Of a stretch of 64,000 bases of DNA, positions 42,719 through 53,300 are shown one piece after another. The stretch is from Pseudomonas grimontii (GTDB lineage Bacteria; Pseudomonadota; Gammaproteobacteria; Pseudomonadales; Pseudomonadaceae). Within the stretch, counting starts at the first letter, position 1. The number at the start of each line of letters is the position of its first letter. A program made the translations under genes and the position numbers. The DNA lies in NCBI RefSeq assembly GCF_007858185.1, contig NZ_VFES01000004.1:124001-188000 (forward strand), given 5' to 3'. The notes below the pieces were generated by a model, which was given only the letters and a program-made list of their open reading frames with translations, had not been told where the DNA came from and ran no database searches.

Positions 42719-44186
42719 TGAGGGCGATTTCCCAACTTTCCAGCGTCATGCCCAGGGTCAAGTCGAGCTGAGTCTGGGCGTTCAAATAAGCGATCAGTGC
42801 GTTGAGCTGTGCATTTTCGGCATTGCGCAGGTCGGTCTCGAAACTCAGCACCTGGAAGTTGGTGGAGCGCCCGGCGCTGAGTTTCTCGCGTTCGATCTCG
42901 ATCTTGCGCCGCGACAATTCCACCGCGCGCTGGGAGATTTCATATTGGCGCCAGCGGGTGCCGAGGTCGCGCACCACATCGTTGACGTTGCGTTCCAGTT
43001 CCTGGCGGGCGTCGGTGATGCGGATCTCCTGGTCCTCCACGTTGACCCGCGCGCGCACTTCGGCCTGGCGCGTGCTGATGTCGCCGATGGGGATCTGCAC
43101 CTGCACCCCGGCGTAGCTGTCCCAGGTGCGGTTGTTGGTGCTGCCGGCGTCGTTATTGTAGGCGTCGCGTATCTGGTTCGCGCCGGCTACCAGGTCCACT
43201 TGCCAGCGCCCGGAGTCCTTGGCGATCACCAGGTTGAGGTCGGCCTGCTGGCTGCCGAGCAGGGCGGCGAGGTATTCCGGTTGCTGGGTCTGCGCGAGGT
43301 TGAAGGCTTGGCGTTTATCGATCTGCATGGGTTTGGCCTCCAGGGCTTCGCTGGCGCGAATCGGCGTGGACAGGTCCAGGGCCAGCAGGCGCAACAGCGC
43401 CAGGCGGCTGGTGTCGAGCTGGTTCTGCGCCTCTTCCACGCCCAGTTGCTGGGTGGCGATGTCGGCTTCGGTCTGCACGATTTCGAATTCGGCCATGCGC
43501 CCGGCACTGATCAGGGCCTTGTTCACTTCCAGCAAGGTGCCGGAGCGCTTGAGGGCGTCCTGCACGATGCTCAGTTGCTCCTGGGCGCGCAGCAGTTCGC
43601 GGTAGGTGGCGATGATCTGGCTGATGGTCTGCGCCACGGTCGCCTTGAGGTTCAGGCGGTTGGCCTGCTCCGACAGGCGTGACAGGCGCAACGGTGCGGT
43701 GGTGGCGTCCCAGCCGGCGCCGCGCAGCAGCGGCTGGATGATCGCCAGGTCGAGGCCGTCGCTGCGGTAGCGGCCGGCGCGGTCGGCGTTGTTCAACTGC
43801 TGGGTCCAGGCCATGCTCAGGCGGGTGCCGTACTCACTGAGCAAGCTGGTGGCCGGCGCCACGTTGGCATTGCGCGCACTGTCCTGGGAGCCGCGCGTGC
43901 TGCGGTAATAGCTGTTGAGCGTGAGCTTGGGGTTGAACACGTCTTCGGCGACGCGCAGGTCGAATTTCTGCGCGACCCGTTGCAGGTACGCGCTGCGGAT
44001 CGCAGGGTTGTTGCGCAGGCCCAGGTACACCGCGTCACCCAGGGTCATGGTGGTGACCTGGGCATTCAAGGACACGCCCCGGTCGTAACCGCTGCGGGTG
44101 CTGCTGGGGGCTGACGGCTTGATGAGCACATCAGCGGCCATGCCGTGCAGGCTGATCAACACGAGCAACCCTAGCCATTTACTCAT
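42708..44186 (-). CDS. TolC-family outer-membrane efflux protein
   Basis: 492-residue channel protein with a signal peptide (about residues 1-17, ending HGMA). Two outer-efflux repeats are visible: an N-terminal one with LGDAVYLGLRNNPAIRSAYL, and a C-terminal one with REKLSAGRSTNFQVLSFETDL followed by ALIAYLNAQTQLDLTLGMTL. No lipobox is present, unlike the NodT-type protein at 13583. The start at 44186 overlaps the stop of the permease gene. Confidence 0.92.
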   Translation of the reverse strand: MSKWLGLLVLISLHGMAADVLIKPSAPSSTRSGYDRGVSLNAQVTTMTLGDAVYLGLRNNPAIRSAYLQRVAQKFDLRVAEDVFNPKLTLNSYYRSTRGSQDSARNANVAPATSLLSEYGTRLSMAWTQQLNNADRAGRYRSDGLDLAIIQPLLRGAGWDATTAPLRLSRLSEQANRLNLKATVAQTISQIIATYRELLRAQEQLSIVQDALKRSGTLLEVNKALISAGRMAEFEIVQTEADIATQQLGVEEAQNQLDTSRLALLRLLALDLSTPIRASEALEAKPMQIDKRQAFNLAQTQQPEYLAALLGSQQADLNLVIAKDSGRWQVDLVAGANQIRDAYNNDAGSTNNRTWDSYAGVQVQIPIGDISTRQAEVRARVNVEDQEIRITDARQELERNVNDVVRDLGTRWRQYEISQRAVELSRRKIEIEREKLSAGRSTNFQVLSFETDLRNAENAQLNALIAYLNAQTQLDLTLGMTLESWEIALNDY

Positions 44187-45378
44187 CGCGCAAGGCCTCC
44201 ACCGGCTGCAACCGTGAGGCCGAGACCGCCGGGTAGATGCCAAAGAACAAGCCCACCAGCAACGTACTGCCCACCCCCAATGGCAGGGCGGCGACGGCCA
44301 GGTCGAAAATCCAGCCCGACAGCCAGGCGTAGAGCCAGGCGGCCGTCATCCCGAGCACCGCGCCGCACAGCGCGCCGACGGCGGTGAGGGTGACGGCTTC
44401 GAGCAGAAACAGGTTACGGATGTCGCGCTGGCGAGCGCCCAGGGCCATGCGAATGCCGATCTCGCGACGGCGTTCCGACACGTTCATCAGCATCACGTTC
44501 ATCACCCCCACACCGCCGCCGACCAGGGAGATGGCGCCGAGGGCCAGCAGCAGGTAGGCGAAGGTGCGGCTTTGCCGGGTCATGCCGTCGATCATTTGCT
44601 GGGGCACCTGGATGTCGACAGTGTGGTCGGTGAGCTGGGTCTGCAAGGCGCTGGCGGCTTGCTTGGCAATGCGCTCCATGTCCTGGCCGGGCGCGGCGCG
44701 GATAATCACATTGCCGATCTGCGGCGTGGGGAAGATGCGGCGCATGCCTTCGGCGGGAATGAACAACGAATCGTTGGCCTGTACCGGCATCAGCATTGCC
44801 CGGGGTTGGTTATGCAGAATGCCCACCACCAGGAACAGGTAATCGTTGATGCGCACGCGGTCGCCCAGTTGCAGCGGATCGCCCGGCGTTCCAAGGGCCT
44901 GGGCCACCTGGTCGCCGATCACGCCATAGGTTTCGTTGGCATCGAAGCTCGACAGGAAGCGTCCCTGCTGTACCACCAGGCGCATGGCCGCCTGGATGTC
45001 CGGCGTACTGCCGACGAAGTTGGCGTTGGTGGTGCGGCCATGGAACACGATGGGCCCGCTGAACAAGCTGAGCGCGCCGATATGGGCGATGCCCGGCACG
45101 GCTTGGCGCACGGCCTCCAGGTCGAGCCTGGCGGGCGCCGGCACAGTGCTGCTGCCCTTGGGCGGGAACTGGGCGACCAGGGTGTCGGTGCCCATGTCCT
45201 TGAAAATCATCGCGGCATCCACCGCCGCGTTATGGCCGATATTGATCAACGCCACCACCGACGAACTGCCGATGACGATGCCCAGCAGCGCCAGGACCGA
45301 GCGCTTGCCCAGGGTGCGCAGGCTGACGAAGGCTTCGTGCAGTAGTTGGCTGAAGCTCTGTTCGACCCGCAGGCTCAT
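44179..45378 (-). CDS. MacB-type ABC permease (FtsX domain, no fused ATPase)
   Basis: 399-residue permease with four helices: one near residue 28-50 (VLALLGIVIGSSSVVALINI), a large periplasmic MacB core (about 52-270), then three C-terminal helices beginning LLLALGAISLVGGGVGVMNVM. The coupling loop SERRREIGIRMALGARQRDI is the conserved FtsX motif. Unlike E. coli MacB, its ATPase is a separate gene just upstream (ATGA overlap). Such transporters move peptides, lipopeptides or siderophores from the periplasm through the TolC-type channel. Confidence 0.93.
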   Translation of the reverse strand: MSLRVEQSFSQLLHEAFVSLRTLGKRSVLALLGIVIGSSSVVALINIGHNAAVDAAMIFKDMGTDTLVAQFPPKGSSTVPAPARLDLEAVRQAVPGIAHIGALSLFSGPIVFHGRTTNANFVGSTPDIQAAMRLVVQQGRFLSSFDANETYGVIGDQVAQALGTPGDPLQLGDRVRINDYLFLVVGILHNQPRAMLMPVQANDSLFIPAEGMRRIFPTPQIGNVIIRAAPGQDMERIAKQAASALQTQLTDHTVDIQVPQQMIDGMTRQSRTFAYLLLALGAISLVGGGVGVMNVMLMNVSERRREIGIRMALGARQRDIRNLFLLEAVTLTAVGALCGAVLGMTAAWLYAWLSGWIFDLAVAALPLGVGSTLLVGLFFGIYPAVSASRLQPVEALRDE

Positions 45379-46082
45379 AGGCGCCCGACCTCGTGCACCA
45401 CGCCGTTGCGCACCAGGATCTTGCGCTCCAGGCGTTCGGCGATATGCGAATCGTGGGTAACGATGATCAGCGTGACCTGTTGCTCGCGGTTTAACGCCAG
45501 CAGCAGGTCCATGATGTCCTGGGCGGTGGTGCTGTCGAGGTTACCGGTGGGTTCGTCGGCCAGGATCACCGACGGTTTGCCCACCAATGCACGGGCAATC
45601 GCCACACGTTGGCGCTGGCCGCCGGAGAGGTCGGCGGGACGGTGGTGGGCGCGCTCCGCCAGCCCGACCTGTTCGAGCATACGCAGGGCCTGCTCCACCG
45701 ATTCATGCCGTGACACACCGCGATAGCTCAGGGGCAGGGCGACGTTGTCCAGGGCGCTGAGACGCGGCAGCAGGTTGAAACTCTGGAACACAAAACCGAT
45801 CTGCTGGTTACGGATTGCCGCCAGTTGATCCGCACTGGCGTTGAAAATATCGTGGCCGGCAAAGTGGTACTGGCCGCCATTGGGCAGGTCCAACAGGCCG
45901 AGGATATTAAGCAGGGTGCTTTTGCCGGAACCTGAGGCACCGAGGATGCCGCAGCTGTCACCACGGGCGATGGACAGGCACACATCATTGAGAATGGTCA
46001 GTTCTTGCCCGGCGAGCTGATAGCGCTTGCCGATGCCTTGCAGGGAAATCAAGCCTGGGTGCGCGGGGGTCTCTGTCATCAT
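45375..46082 (-). CDS. MacB/LolD-type ABC ATPase
   Basis: 235-residue ATPase with Walker A GASGSGKST, Q-loop FVFQSFNLLPRL, signature LSGGQRQRVAIARAL, Walker B SVILADEPTGNLD and H-loop IIVTHD, all typical of the MacB/LolD group. It is the first gene of the operon. Two start codons are adjacent (46082 and 46079), and the choice is open. A TetR gene runs divergently 357 bp away, with matching palindromic half-sites on both sides of the gap. Confidence 0.94.
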   Translation of the reverse strand: MMTETPAHPGLISLQGIGKRYQLAGQELTILNDVCLSIARGDSCGILGASGSGKSTLLNILGLLDLPNGGQYHFAGHDIFNASADQLAAIRNQQIGFVFQSFNLLPRLSALDNVALPLSYRGVSRHESVEQALRMLEQVGLAERAHHRPADLSGGQRQRVAIARALVGKPSVILADEPTGNLDSTTAQDIMDLLLALNREQQVTLIIVTHDSHIAERLERKILVRNGVVHEVGRL

Positions 46083-46190
46083 GACTACGCCTGCAGTCTC
46101 GACACCGCCGTCACGCCCCGTGTAAAGCCTTGTAACAAGTTCGGGAGCTGTCTGGTGCGCGTCACGGACTGGTTTTATTTCTTGTTTTTA

Positions 46191-46201
46191 AAATATTGTT
46201 T
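46191..46201. promoter_or_regulatory. Half of a paired site in the exporter-tetR gap, exporter side
   Basis: AAATATTGTTT is found here, and its exact reverse complement AAACAATATTT at 46413. Both are in AT-rich stretches that stand out from the GC-rich context. The 357-bp divergent gap also contains AT-rich promoter-like sequence but no gene. Confidence 0.5.
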
Positions 46202-46412
46202 GAATACTAACCGTGTTCCCTGCCGTTCGCCAGCCATGGGTGTAGAGCGGTTTTACCCTTTGAAACGATTTCACCCGTTGGCGTGGTGGGCTGCCAAAAT
46301 ACCCCTGAACAGCCTCAAAATGCCCGCCGGCAAAGGCTTTGGATAGTATGGCGGTGTGTCACTACTTGCTTTCGACCGGCCGCCCCGGTATAAAAAATCA
46401 AATTATTTTTTA

Positions 46413-46423
46413 AAACAATATTT
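46413..46423. promoter_or_regulatory. Half of a paired site in the exporter-tetR gap, tetR side
   Basis: AAACAATATTT lies 17 bases before the tetR start codon, where a repressor would block its own expression. It is the reverse complement of the copy at 46191 on the exporter side. Assignment to this TetR protein is by position only. Confidence 0.5.
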
Positions 46424-46439
46424 CCCCCGTGGAACTTTT

Positions 46440-47198
46440 ATGGCCGCGAAGAAACTTAGCGCTCCAAACATTACCAAGACTCGATTGCTGGATGCGACAG
46501 AGGCTCTCTTCATCAAATACGGCTATGACGCCGTTCTGCTGCGGCAGATTACCGAGCGTGCGCAGGTGAACCTGGCCGCCGTGAACTACCACTTCGGGGA
46601 CAAGGACTCCCTGATGAAGACCCTGCTGATGCAACGCCTGGAGCCGCTCAACGAGCAGCGCCTGGAGCTGCTGGCACGCTGTGAAGCGGAATCCGATGGC
46701 CCCCTCGATTGCGACACCTTGCTCGGCGTACTGTTTGCCCCGGCCATGGGCCTGGAGCGCAGCGACCCGGCCAGCGCCAGCGGGGAAGGGCGTTCCTTCA
46801 TCCGCTTCCTTGGGCGGGTGTACAGCGACACCTCACCGTTTATCCAGGAATACCTCAAGGTGCATTACCAGCCGGTGTTCCAGCGTTTCTTCGAAGCCTT
46901 CGCCCTGGCCTTGCCGGATCTGCCGCGCAACGAACTGGGAGTGCGCCTGCAATTTGCCCTCAAGGCGATTTCCGGGGTGATGGCCGGCACCGAGCTGCGC
47001 CTGCTGATGAATTCCATGAGCCTGGGCCGCCCGGCGACGGATGCCGAAGTGATGGCCAAGCTGATCACCCTGGTATCGGCAGCGATTCGTGTGCCGCAGC
47101 AGAGCCCGGAAGCGGAAACCGCTTTGGCCAAGGTGCTGGATACCCAGCGGGCGATTCGCGAACAGGCGTCGGCATCGGTGAGTAAGGCTGCACGCTGA
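46440..47198 (+). CDS. TetR-family transcriptional regulator
   Basis: 252-residue TetR protein. The DNA-binding domain is residues about 10-60 (TRLLDATEALFIKYGYDAVLLRQITERAQVNLAAVNYHFGDKDSL), with the usual helix-turn-helix and YHF signature. The larger C-terminal domain (TetR_C, about 90-230) binds an unknown ligand. It faces the ABC exporter operon and probably represses it. A longer open frame upstream lacks support; the ATG at 46440 follows a weak GTGGA ribosome site. Confidence 0.92.
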   Translation: MAAKKLSAPNITKTRLLDATEALFIKYGYDAVLLRQITERAQVNLAAVNYHFGDKDSLMKTLLMQRLEPLNEQRLELLARCEAESDGPLDCDTLLGVLFAPAMGLERSDPASASGEGRSFIRFLGRVYSDTSPFIQEYLKVHYQPVFQRFFEAFALALPDLPRNELGVRLQFALKAISGVMAGTELRLLMNSMSLGRPATDAEVMAKLITLVSAAIRVPQQSPEAETALAKVLDTQRAIREQASASVSKAAR

Positions 47199-47211
47199 GC
47201 GCAACGCATGC

Positions 47212-47252
47212 CACCACAGGGGCGAACGTGCTCGCTCCTGTGAGGCTTTTTA
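47212..47252 (+). terminator. Terminator-like hairpin after tetR
   Basis: CCACAGGGGCGA and TCGCTCCTGTG pair around a short loop and are followed by GGCTTTTTAG. It begins 14 bases after the tetR stop. The toxin-like gene at 47361 ends on the other strand, so this lies between convergent genes. Confidence 0.65.
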
Positions 47253-47360
47253 GCTTGCTTTACACGGTCATTGGCCCGCACCGTCAAATCTCATACCGGG
47301 AGGTGCACAAGATTGGCAGGCTACAGCGACGCTACGCTGCAGCGCACCGATCCTGAAGGT

Positions 47361-50300
47361 TTATGGCTGTTTGAGTATCGGCGTTTTTGCTTCCCTGAAC
47401 TCCGCTATCCAGGCGTCATCCAGCGGACTTTCAAAGGTCCCCGTGATACCGAAGCTGCGGGAAGTCCAAATCGTTTTTCCTTCGCGCTCCCATTGGGCCA
47501 TTCGACGTTCAAACATCCGGGTGTAGTCTTTGGCTTTGCAGGTTATGCCTGCCCATGGGTCGACGATCCAGGCATCCTTCCATTCGGGCTCTGCGAAATC
47601 TACCGTAGCTCTTTCAACCGCAGAATCAGGGCCGCCAATCACGGTAAACACATGGCCCTCCTGGGCCGTACTCCATATTTTTGCCTCACCACCACTTTGC
47701 TTGATGATATAGGACGTGATTTGCGCCATTTCTCCGCAGTTACCCGCGCCGGTTGTCAATATCTGGTCCATTTTTATGGATTTATCCCAGTTCGGTTTGC
47801 TGCGTAGCCACGATACGACATCACTCGCAAGTGCTTGTCGCTCAAAGTCGGCTGGCGTAGGGGTGAGCTTGTTACCTGCTCCTAGACCCGTCGCGGCCAT
47901 TTGTTCGTTGACGGCCTTTACCGAGCCTTTTGCATAAAATTCATTTTTTTCAAACGCTGATAAGCTGTCAAAGTTCGCAGGTTTTTCCAGGGGCAATGCT
48001 TGAATGGGCGCCAAGGCAACCTTGCCCTCTCTGCCATAGGCTTTGGTATAAACCTCATTGAGGAACTCGCGTTTTTGTATCGCACTCAATTGTGAGGTTT
48101 TAGCTTCCAGCGAATTCAACTGGGCTTCAGTCGTTCCGTTGTTTTTAAGTTTTTGTATAAGAGATCTGTAGGTTGGAAGCTGATACAGGTTTTGTTTTTT
48201 TGGCATACCTGCGCAGGCATAAAGGGCCTCTTTTTCACTGTTGTAAAGATCTACAAGCTGCCGGTTTGCCTTGGTGAATTTCCCGGACCCGTCCGCCAGT
48301 TTTCGAGCGTAAAAGACGCCTGTATCTGCTTCTGCTATTACATGTTTTTCGGGGTTAGACCCTACGCTTTCAACGATTAATCCCCTCATCATCCGTTGGT
48401 CTGAGATGCTTTTGCTTATCGGCCCAAACTGGATGACAACGGTGTTTTGCTCAATGTTGGTAATCGCCGTATCACCTGTAACGCCGAAGAGCGGATCCTT
48501 CTTGATCGTGCCGATTACATCATCTGCATAGATGATAGGTTTGTTCTTCGAGTGGGCAGGGACGAGTTCATCATCAACTACCGTGTAGATTCGGCGATCA
48601 CGAATGATGGCGCTTGCTTCGCCATCAGTTGCGGATGACGGAAAAAAGCGCTGATGCTCAAGGGCTTGAATGATTTCTGCATTCCGTCCCAGGTCGTTAC
48701 TGAGCACTTTTGTAAAACACATTGCGGATGTTTCGCGTCGGAGCCTATTTACGGAGGGCGCCGGGCAGAAGGCTTCGATATCGTCAGGTTTTTGATAGTG
48801 GTCGACGGATGACAGCTCAGACAATAGGTCAGGGTTTTCGGGGGAGTAGTGATAAACCTTGTCCCCATCCACCACATCAAATCCGGAGGGGCGCCGGATC
48901 GTATAGGCTTGCTCTGACAGCGGCTTCCTGGCAACCAATGCATGGGTACCGTCGGAAAAGGTTTCTTGAGCAAGAGGAATGGAGGCGTCAGAAATAAACC
49001 CCTGCACGGGCGGTCCGTAAGCGGTCATGGCATTCACGTCATAGGCATACCAGTTGCCGTTTTGAAACACGGCGGTCACTTTGCTGCGTGTGCTGTCTGT
49101 AAGCTTAAGGTCGCCATCGCCGATGTCAGGCCGGTTCTCCAGCACACGCGCTCCAGCGCCGAGGTCAGCACGTTGAAGTCGGCCTATGCGGGCCCTTTCT
49201 TTCGCGGCAGTCGCCGAACGTATATCGTGAAGTAATCCGCCGGGTTGCAGCACTTCCTCAGAGGCGCCATCAACTACGCCGTTTTTCAGGGGGCTGGCGG
49301 CAACCCGCTCGAAGGTTTCTCCGACGGCTGTGAAGACTTTCCCCATTCCGCTAGGGAGAACGAGGCTCATCGCATCGATAAAGAGGTCTTTGCCAGCCGC
49401 TACATACTTGCCCTCTACAATATCTTCAATACTGGTTACGCCCGGAACCATACGGGCGAGGAAGTTCAGCCGTTGCGGGAACGTCATGGGAGTCGTTTCA
49501 AACGCATTATGCCCCCGTTGGCAGGCTTCGAATTCTTCTTTGCGCAAGAAGTGCGAGTCAACGGCGATGTTGGCAATGAGTTGCAGAGACTCACTGAAAT
49601 ACGTCGGCGATATCGAACTGTCGCCACTGCCGAACGTTACCATGCCGTCAACCACCATCTCGCCGTTGATACGGGTCTTAGGCTCGATAGGGTCCACGAT
49701 GACATTCGAGGTCACGCCGTCTCTGGGCGTCGCAGGAGAACTGAACGCGTTGAAGTCCAGTGGCAATGCATGACTGCCCTCATCTCTGCTGTCATAAATT
49801 TTGCCGTAACTTTTATTGGTGCCACCGATCGGCATCGGAACGGGCAAGTGAGGGATTTTTTTGATAATCGCGGCATCGGGGAATATGCCGTAGTCGTTAA
49901 CGACCCCGTTGTGTGTTGCCCTGATCAATATTCCGTGGCTGCCCTTTTTTCCTGTTTTCGCTTGCAGGTTTTCCCAGAACGAAGTGTCTGATTCTCGTAC
50001 GCTGTAATAACGGATGCTGCCATCGTTCAGGTGGTTTCTGTCCTCCAGCGGAAGTTTGGACAATAAATCCTTGATGACCGTTATTGAGTGATTTCGGCGT
50101 AGCGCGTAGTCATTGTTAATGATCGATTCGAACTGAGCAGTGACATTTGGCAAAGTCCCCGCTTGGGCTCTCAGCCGTTGGAGCGGGATATGAGTGTCGC
50201 TGGTCTCCCATGCGGGGTCGTCCAGTTGGTTGGCTTCATATAATTCCAGCACGCTTGCCCACCTGTCTTGCAGGGTGGAGTCATTGGCTTTGCGCAAGCG

Positions 50301-53300
50301 GCTCGCTTCATAGGGAATATCAGGGCCAAACGTGGCCCTCAGGTTTTCAAGCGCCAGGGCCCTGCGCGTCGGCGGCGTGGATTGGCCGAGGAATTTTACC
50401 GCCGCGTTGGTTTCCTTGATTTGTTGCTCAAGTCTGTCCTGGCACAGTTTTATATCTTCAAAGGTGTATTCGTCTTTATCATTTTTGTCGATGATGTCGT
50501 TGATAATCCCCCAGTCAATTAGCGGATTCATTTGCGCCCTTGCCAACTGCCGCTCTTCGGCCGTGGAAATGGGCGTTATTTTATGAAAGTCCATGACTTG
50601 TTGATAGGTCATGGTGCTGACGGCGCCGGGGGCGATCTGTTCAATACGGTTAACTGCTGTATTGAAGTCGGTCCAGGCGGGCGTGCCGTAGATCAACGTT
50701 GAAGGCAACGCGTTGACAAGAAATTGGGGCGCTTTGCCAGACAGAAGAACGTGGGCCGCCAAGGGCGCCACAGCGGCGTCGATTTTGTGAGTATCGATGA
50801 GGTGTTGGGTAAACTTGCCAAGCAATTGACTGGCAGAATGCCCCCAGTGGTGCGGCTGCATGAAGTCAAAACCGGCGATAACGTTACGTTTGCCATCTGC
50901 CGTGGGATCCATCTCAAGTATCAGTGCTGTCAGAATCCACTGGCTGATGCTGGTTGACGTCGGGAATCCCTTCATTTGAGTTTGCAAGGCCTGGCCCAAT
51001 GCCTGTGCCTTGTCGCCGGCGAGCAGGTGGTCAAGGTTCTTTTGGCTATCTGTGTGGAGGTTCTCCGATGTCGGCGCGAGATAGTTGAATAGCCTGGTGC
51101 CTGTAGCCAATTGGGCCTTCACCACCCGTTCTACTTGCTCACGTTGAACCGTGCTCAGCGGCACCGGCGTCGACAGAAACCCCCATAGGTCTGCCAACGG
51201 ACTGCTCTGCGGGACAGGCGTGCTGAGGGCCTTCAGCAGGTTTCGTATTTCCGCTGTGTTTTGCGGTACTTTCCAGCCGTTGTCGTTGATGAATGTATCT
51301 GCGCTCCTGACCCCCTTGGGGGAGTGGGAGGAGTTCGGGTCAGCCTTGAGGTGAATATCTTCCAAGCGAGTCCCGTTGAGCGCCCGCTTCAACCGATTGA
51401 TAAGTGTGTAACGGTCGTTTTGGTTGCCGAGCGCCGTCTTCTGGTGCTCGAGTGCTTCGTCGCTATGCTCTGGCTGTCTGGAATGAGGGGTAAAGGCCTT
51501 TGCGCGCTTCATGTCGTGGGCCAGCCGGGTGAAGCTCGGGCTGCTCAGGTCGCTGGTGTTGCCACCGTAAAAATTGAATACAAGGCCAAACGGTGCCGCT
51601 GTTGCGCTGGAGGGCTTGGCAATCATGATCGGTTGACCATGGGCCACTAAGGCATTTGCCGCGTCGGCCAGCGGGACAAGGGCGTCAAACAGTGCTGGGA
51701 AATCACGGGCAAAGTCCTTGATAAAGAACACTTGGTCGATGCCGTTGGCTTTGGCCTTCAAGGCCTTGATGGCAGGGTCGAAGACCAAAGTCTCTGAGTC
51801 GATGTTATACATCGCTGCCCACTCGGTGAATGCCCGCCCGTTGAAGGCGCTGGTGAGGTGTTTCCACCACTGCCCAAACGTCGAATGCGCGGGAATGTTT
51901 TCAAGCATTCTTGATAAGTCGGACGAGCGCTCATTATTGAGGGCCAGCATCATGGCGCTGACGAGCAGCGCCAGCTCACTGTCACCGTCGACGCGGTTTT
52001 TGGCGAAGGAGGGTACGCTAGCGGTGGGTAGCGTACTGGCCAGCCTCTGCTTGAGCGCTTGCTGCTGCTCCCTGGCCGCGCGCTGCCGCTCCGGGTGGCC
52101 GTGTGTGGCGGGTGCGAAGGCGCTGAAGGACGTGTTATTCAGCTCCGCGCATTTTTTAAAAATCTGATCAAAAGCGCCGTCGGGAATGACCTCTCCGTAA
52201 AACCGTAATATCAAGCCCAAGGGGGCGGTTTCCAGATTGGAATAGCTGGCGCCGTCGGATTTTCCGCCGGTCAGGCGTGCTGCTGCCTCAACGATAGGCG
52301 CAGCGATATCCGGCCACTCGGACACATCATTCAAGGTGAATACGGTGTCTATGCCTTTGGCCTTACAGATCAAACTGCTGGTAACGGGATCGACACTGAT
52401 ACTGCTCAGATCAATGCCGTGCGTTTGGATAAACGCCTTGAATTCACGGGACGTCAATGAAGCCTTGAACGCTTTCTGTGCCTGACCGAATGTCGAGTAC
52501 TCAGGTATAGGGTCGACAGTATCTTGAGCGTCATTGATGAACTTTGTTTTAAAGGCGCTATTGGCCACCGCTCGGCTGCAAAGTCGAGCGAGGCGTTGAT
52601 CGTCCGCGTCAACCCGTTGCGCTGGCGTTAGCTTGACCTTTGCCTGAGAAAGTTCATCGCGCTGTGCTGGCGTCAATCCGTTTACGTAATGGATGGCCGC
52701 TTGTTGACGTTGCGAAAAGCCATGGGGCAACTCGGCCGTTCTGATGTCATGAAACGTTTTGAAGGTTGTCAGGTACTTAATTGCATAGAGCCTGGCATTA
52801 GGATTGTTGCTGAAACCGGCATTGTAAAAATTCCCGACAGTGCTGAGTGAGGCTTTATCACTGGACTGGAAGTCAACGTGCTTATCACTGCCAGGCGTCA
52901 GCCTTGCGGCCGCGGCTAAAACGGCCGACGACGCAGTTGACCAACCTGAATGGTCCTTTAGCGAGAAGGTGCGAGGCTGGTCATCGGCGATACAGCTCAG
53001 TTCTCCCGTGTGAGTGGAGATTCGAAGGGAGGACACTTCAATATTGTTGTTCCGGGCGAAAGTAGCGAACGGTTCGCTGCCCAGCGCTTGACTTAGCTTC
53101 GCCCACGCAATACCAAAGGTTGAAAATGGTGGAATGTTGTGGATGTTTTCCTCTGGGGGCTCTTCACCATTGATACGGCTGTAGGCATAACTGGCTGCGA
53201 TCTCATCGGCACACAACTGGGCCATTTCGCTGTCGCCCTGGAGCAACCATGCGCCTGGCGAAAGTACCCCGTCGTTCTCGGCAGGGGGTAGGAGTTCACG

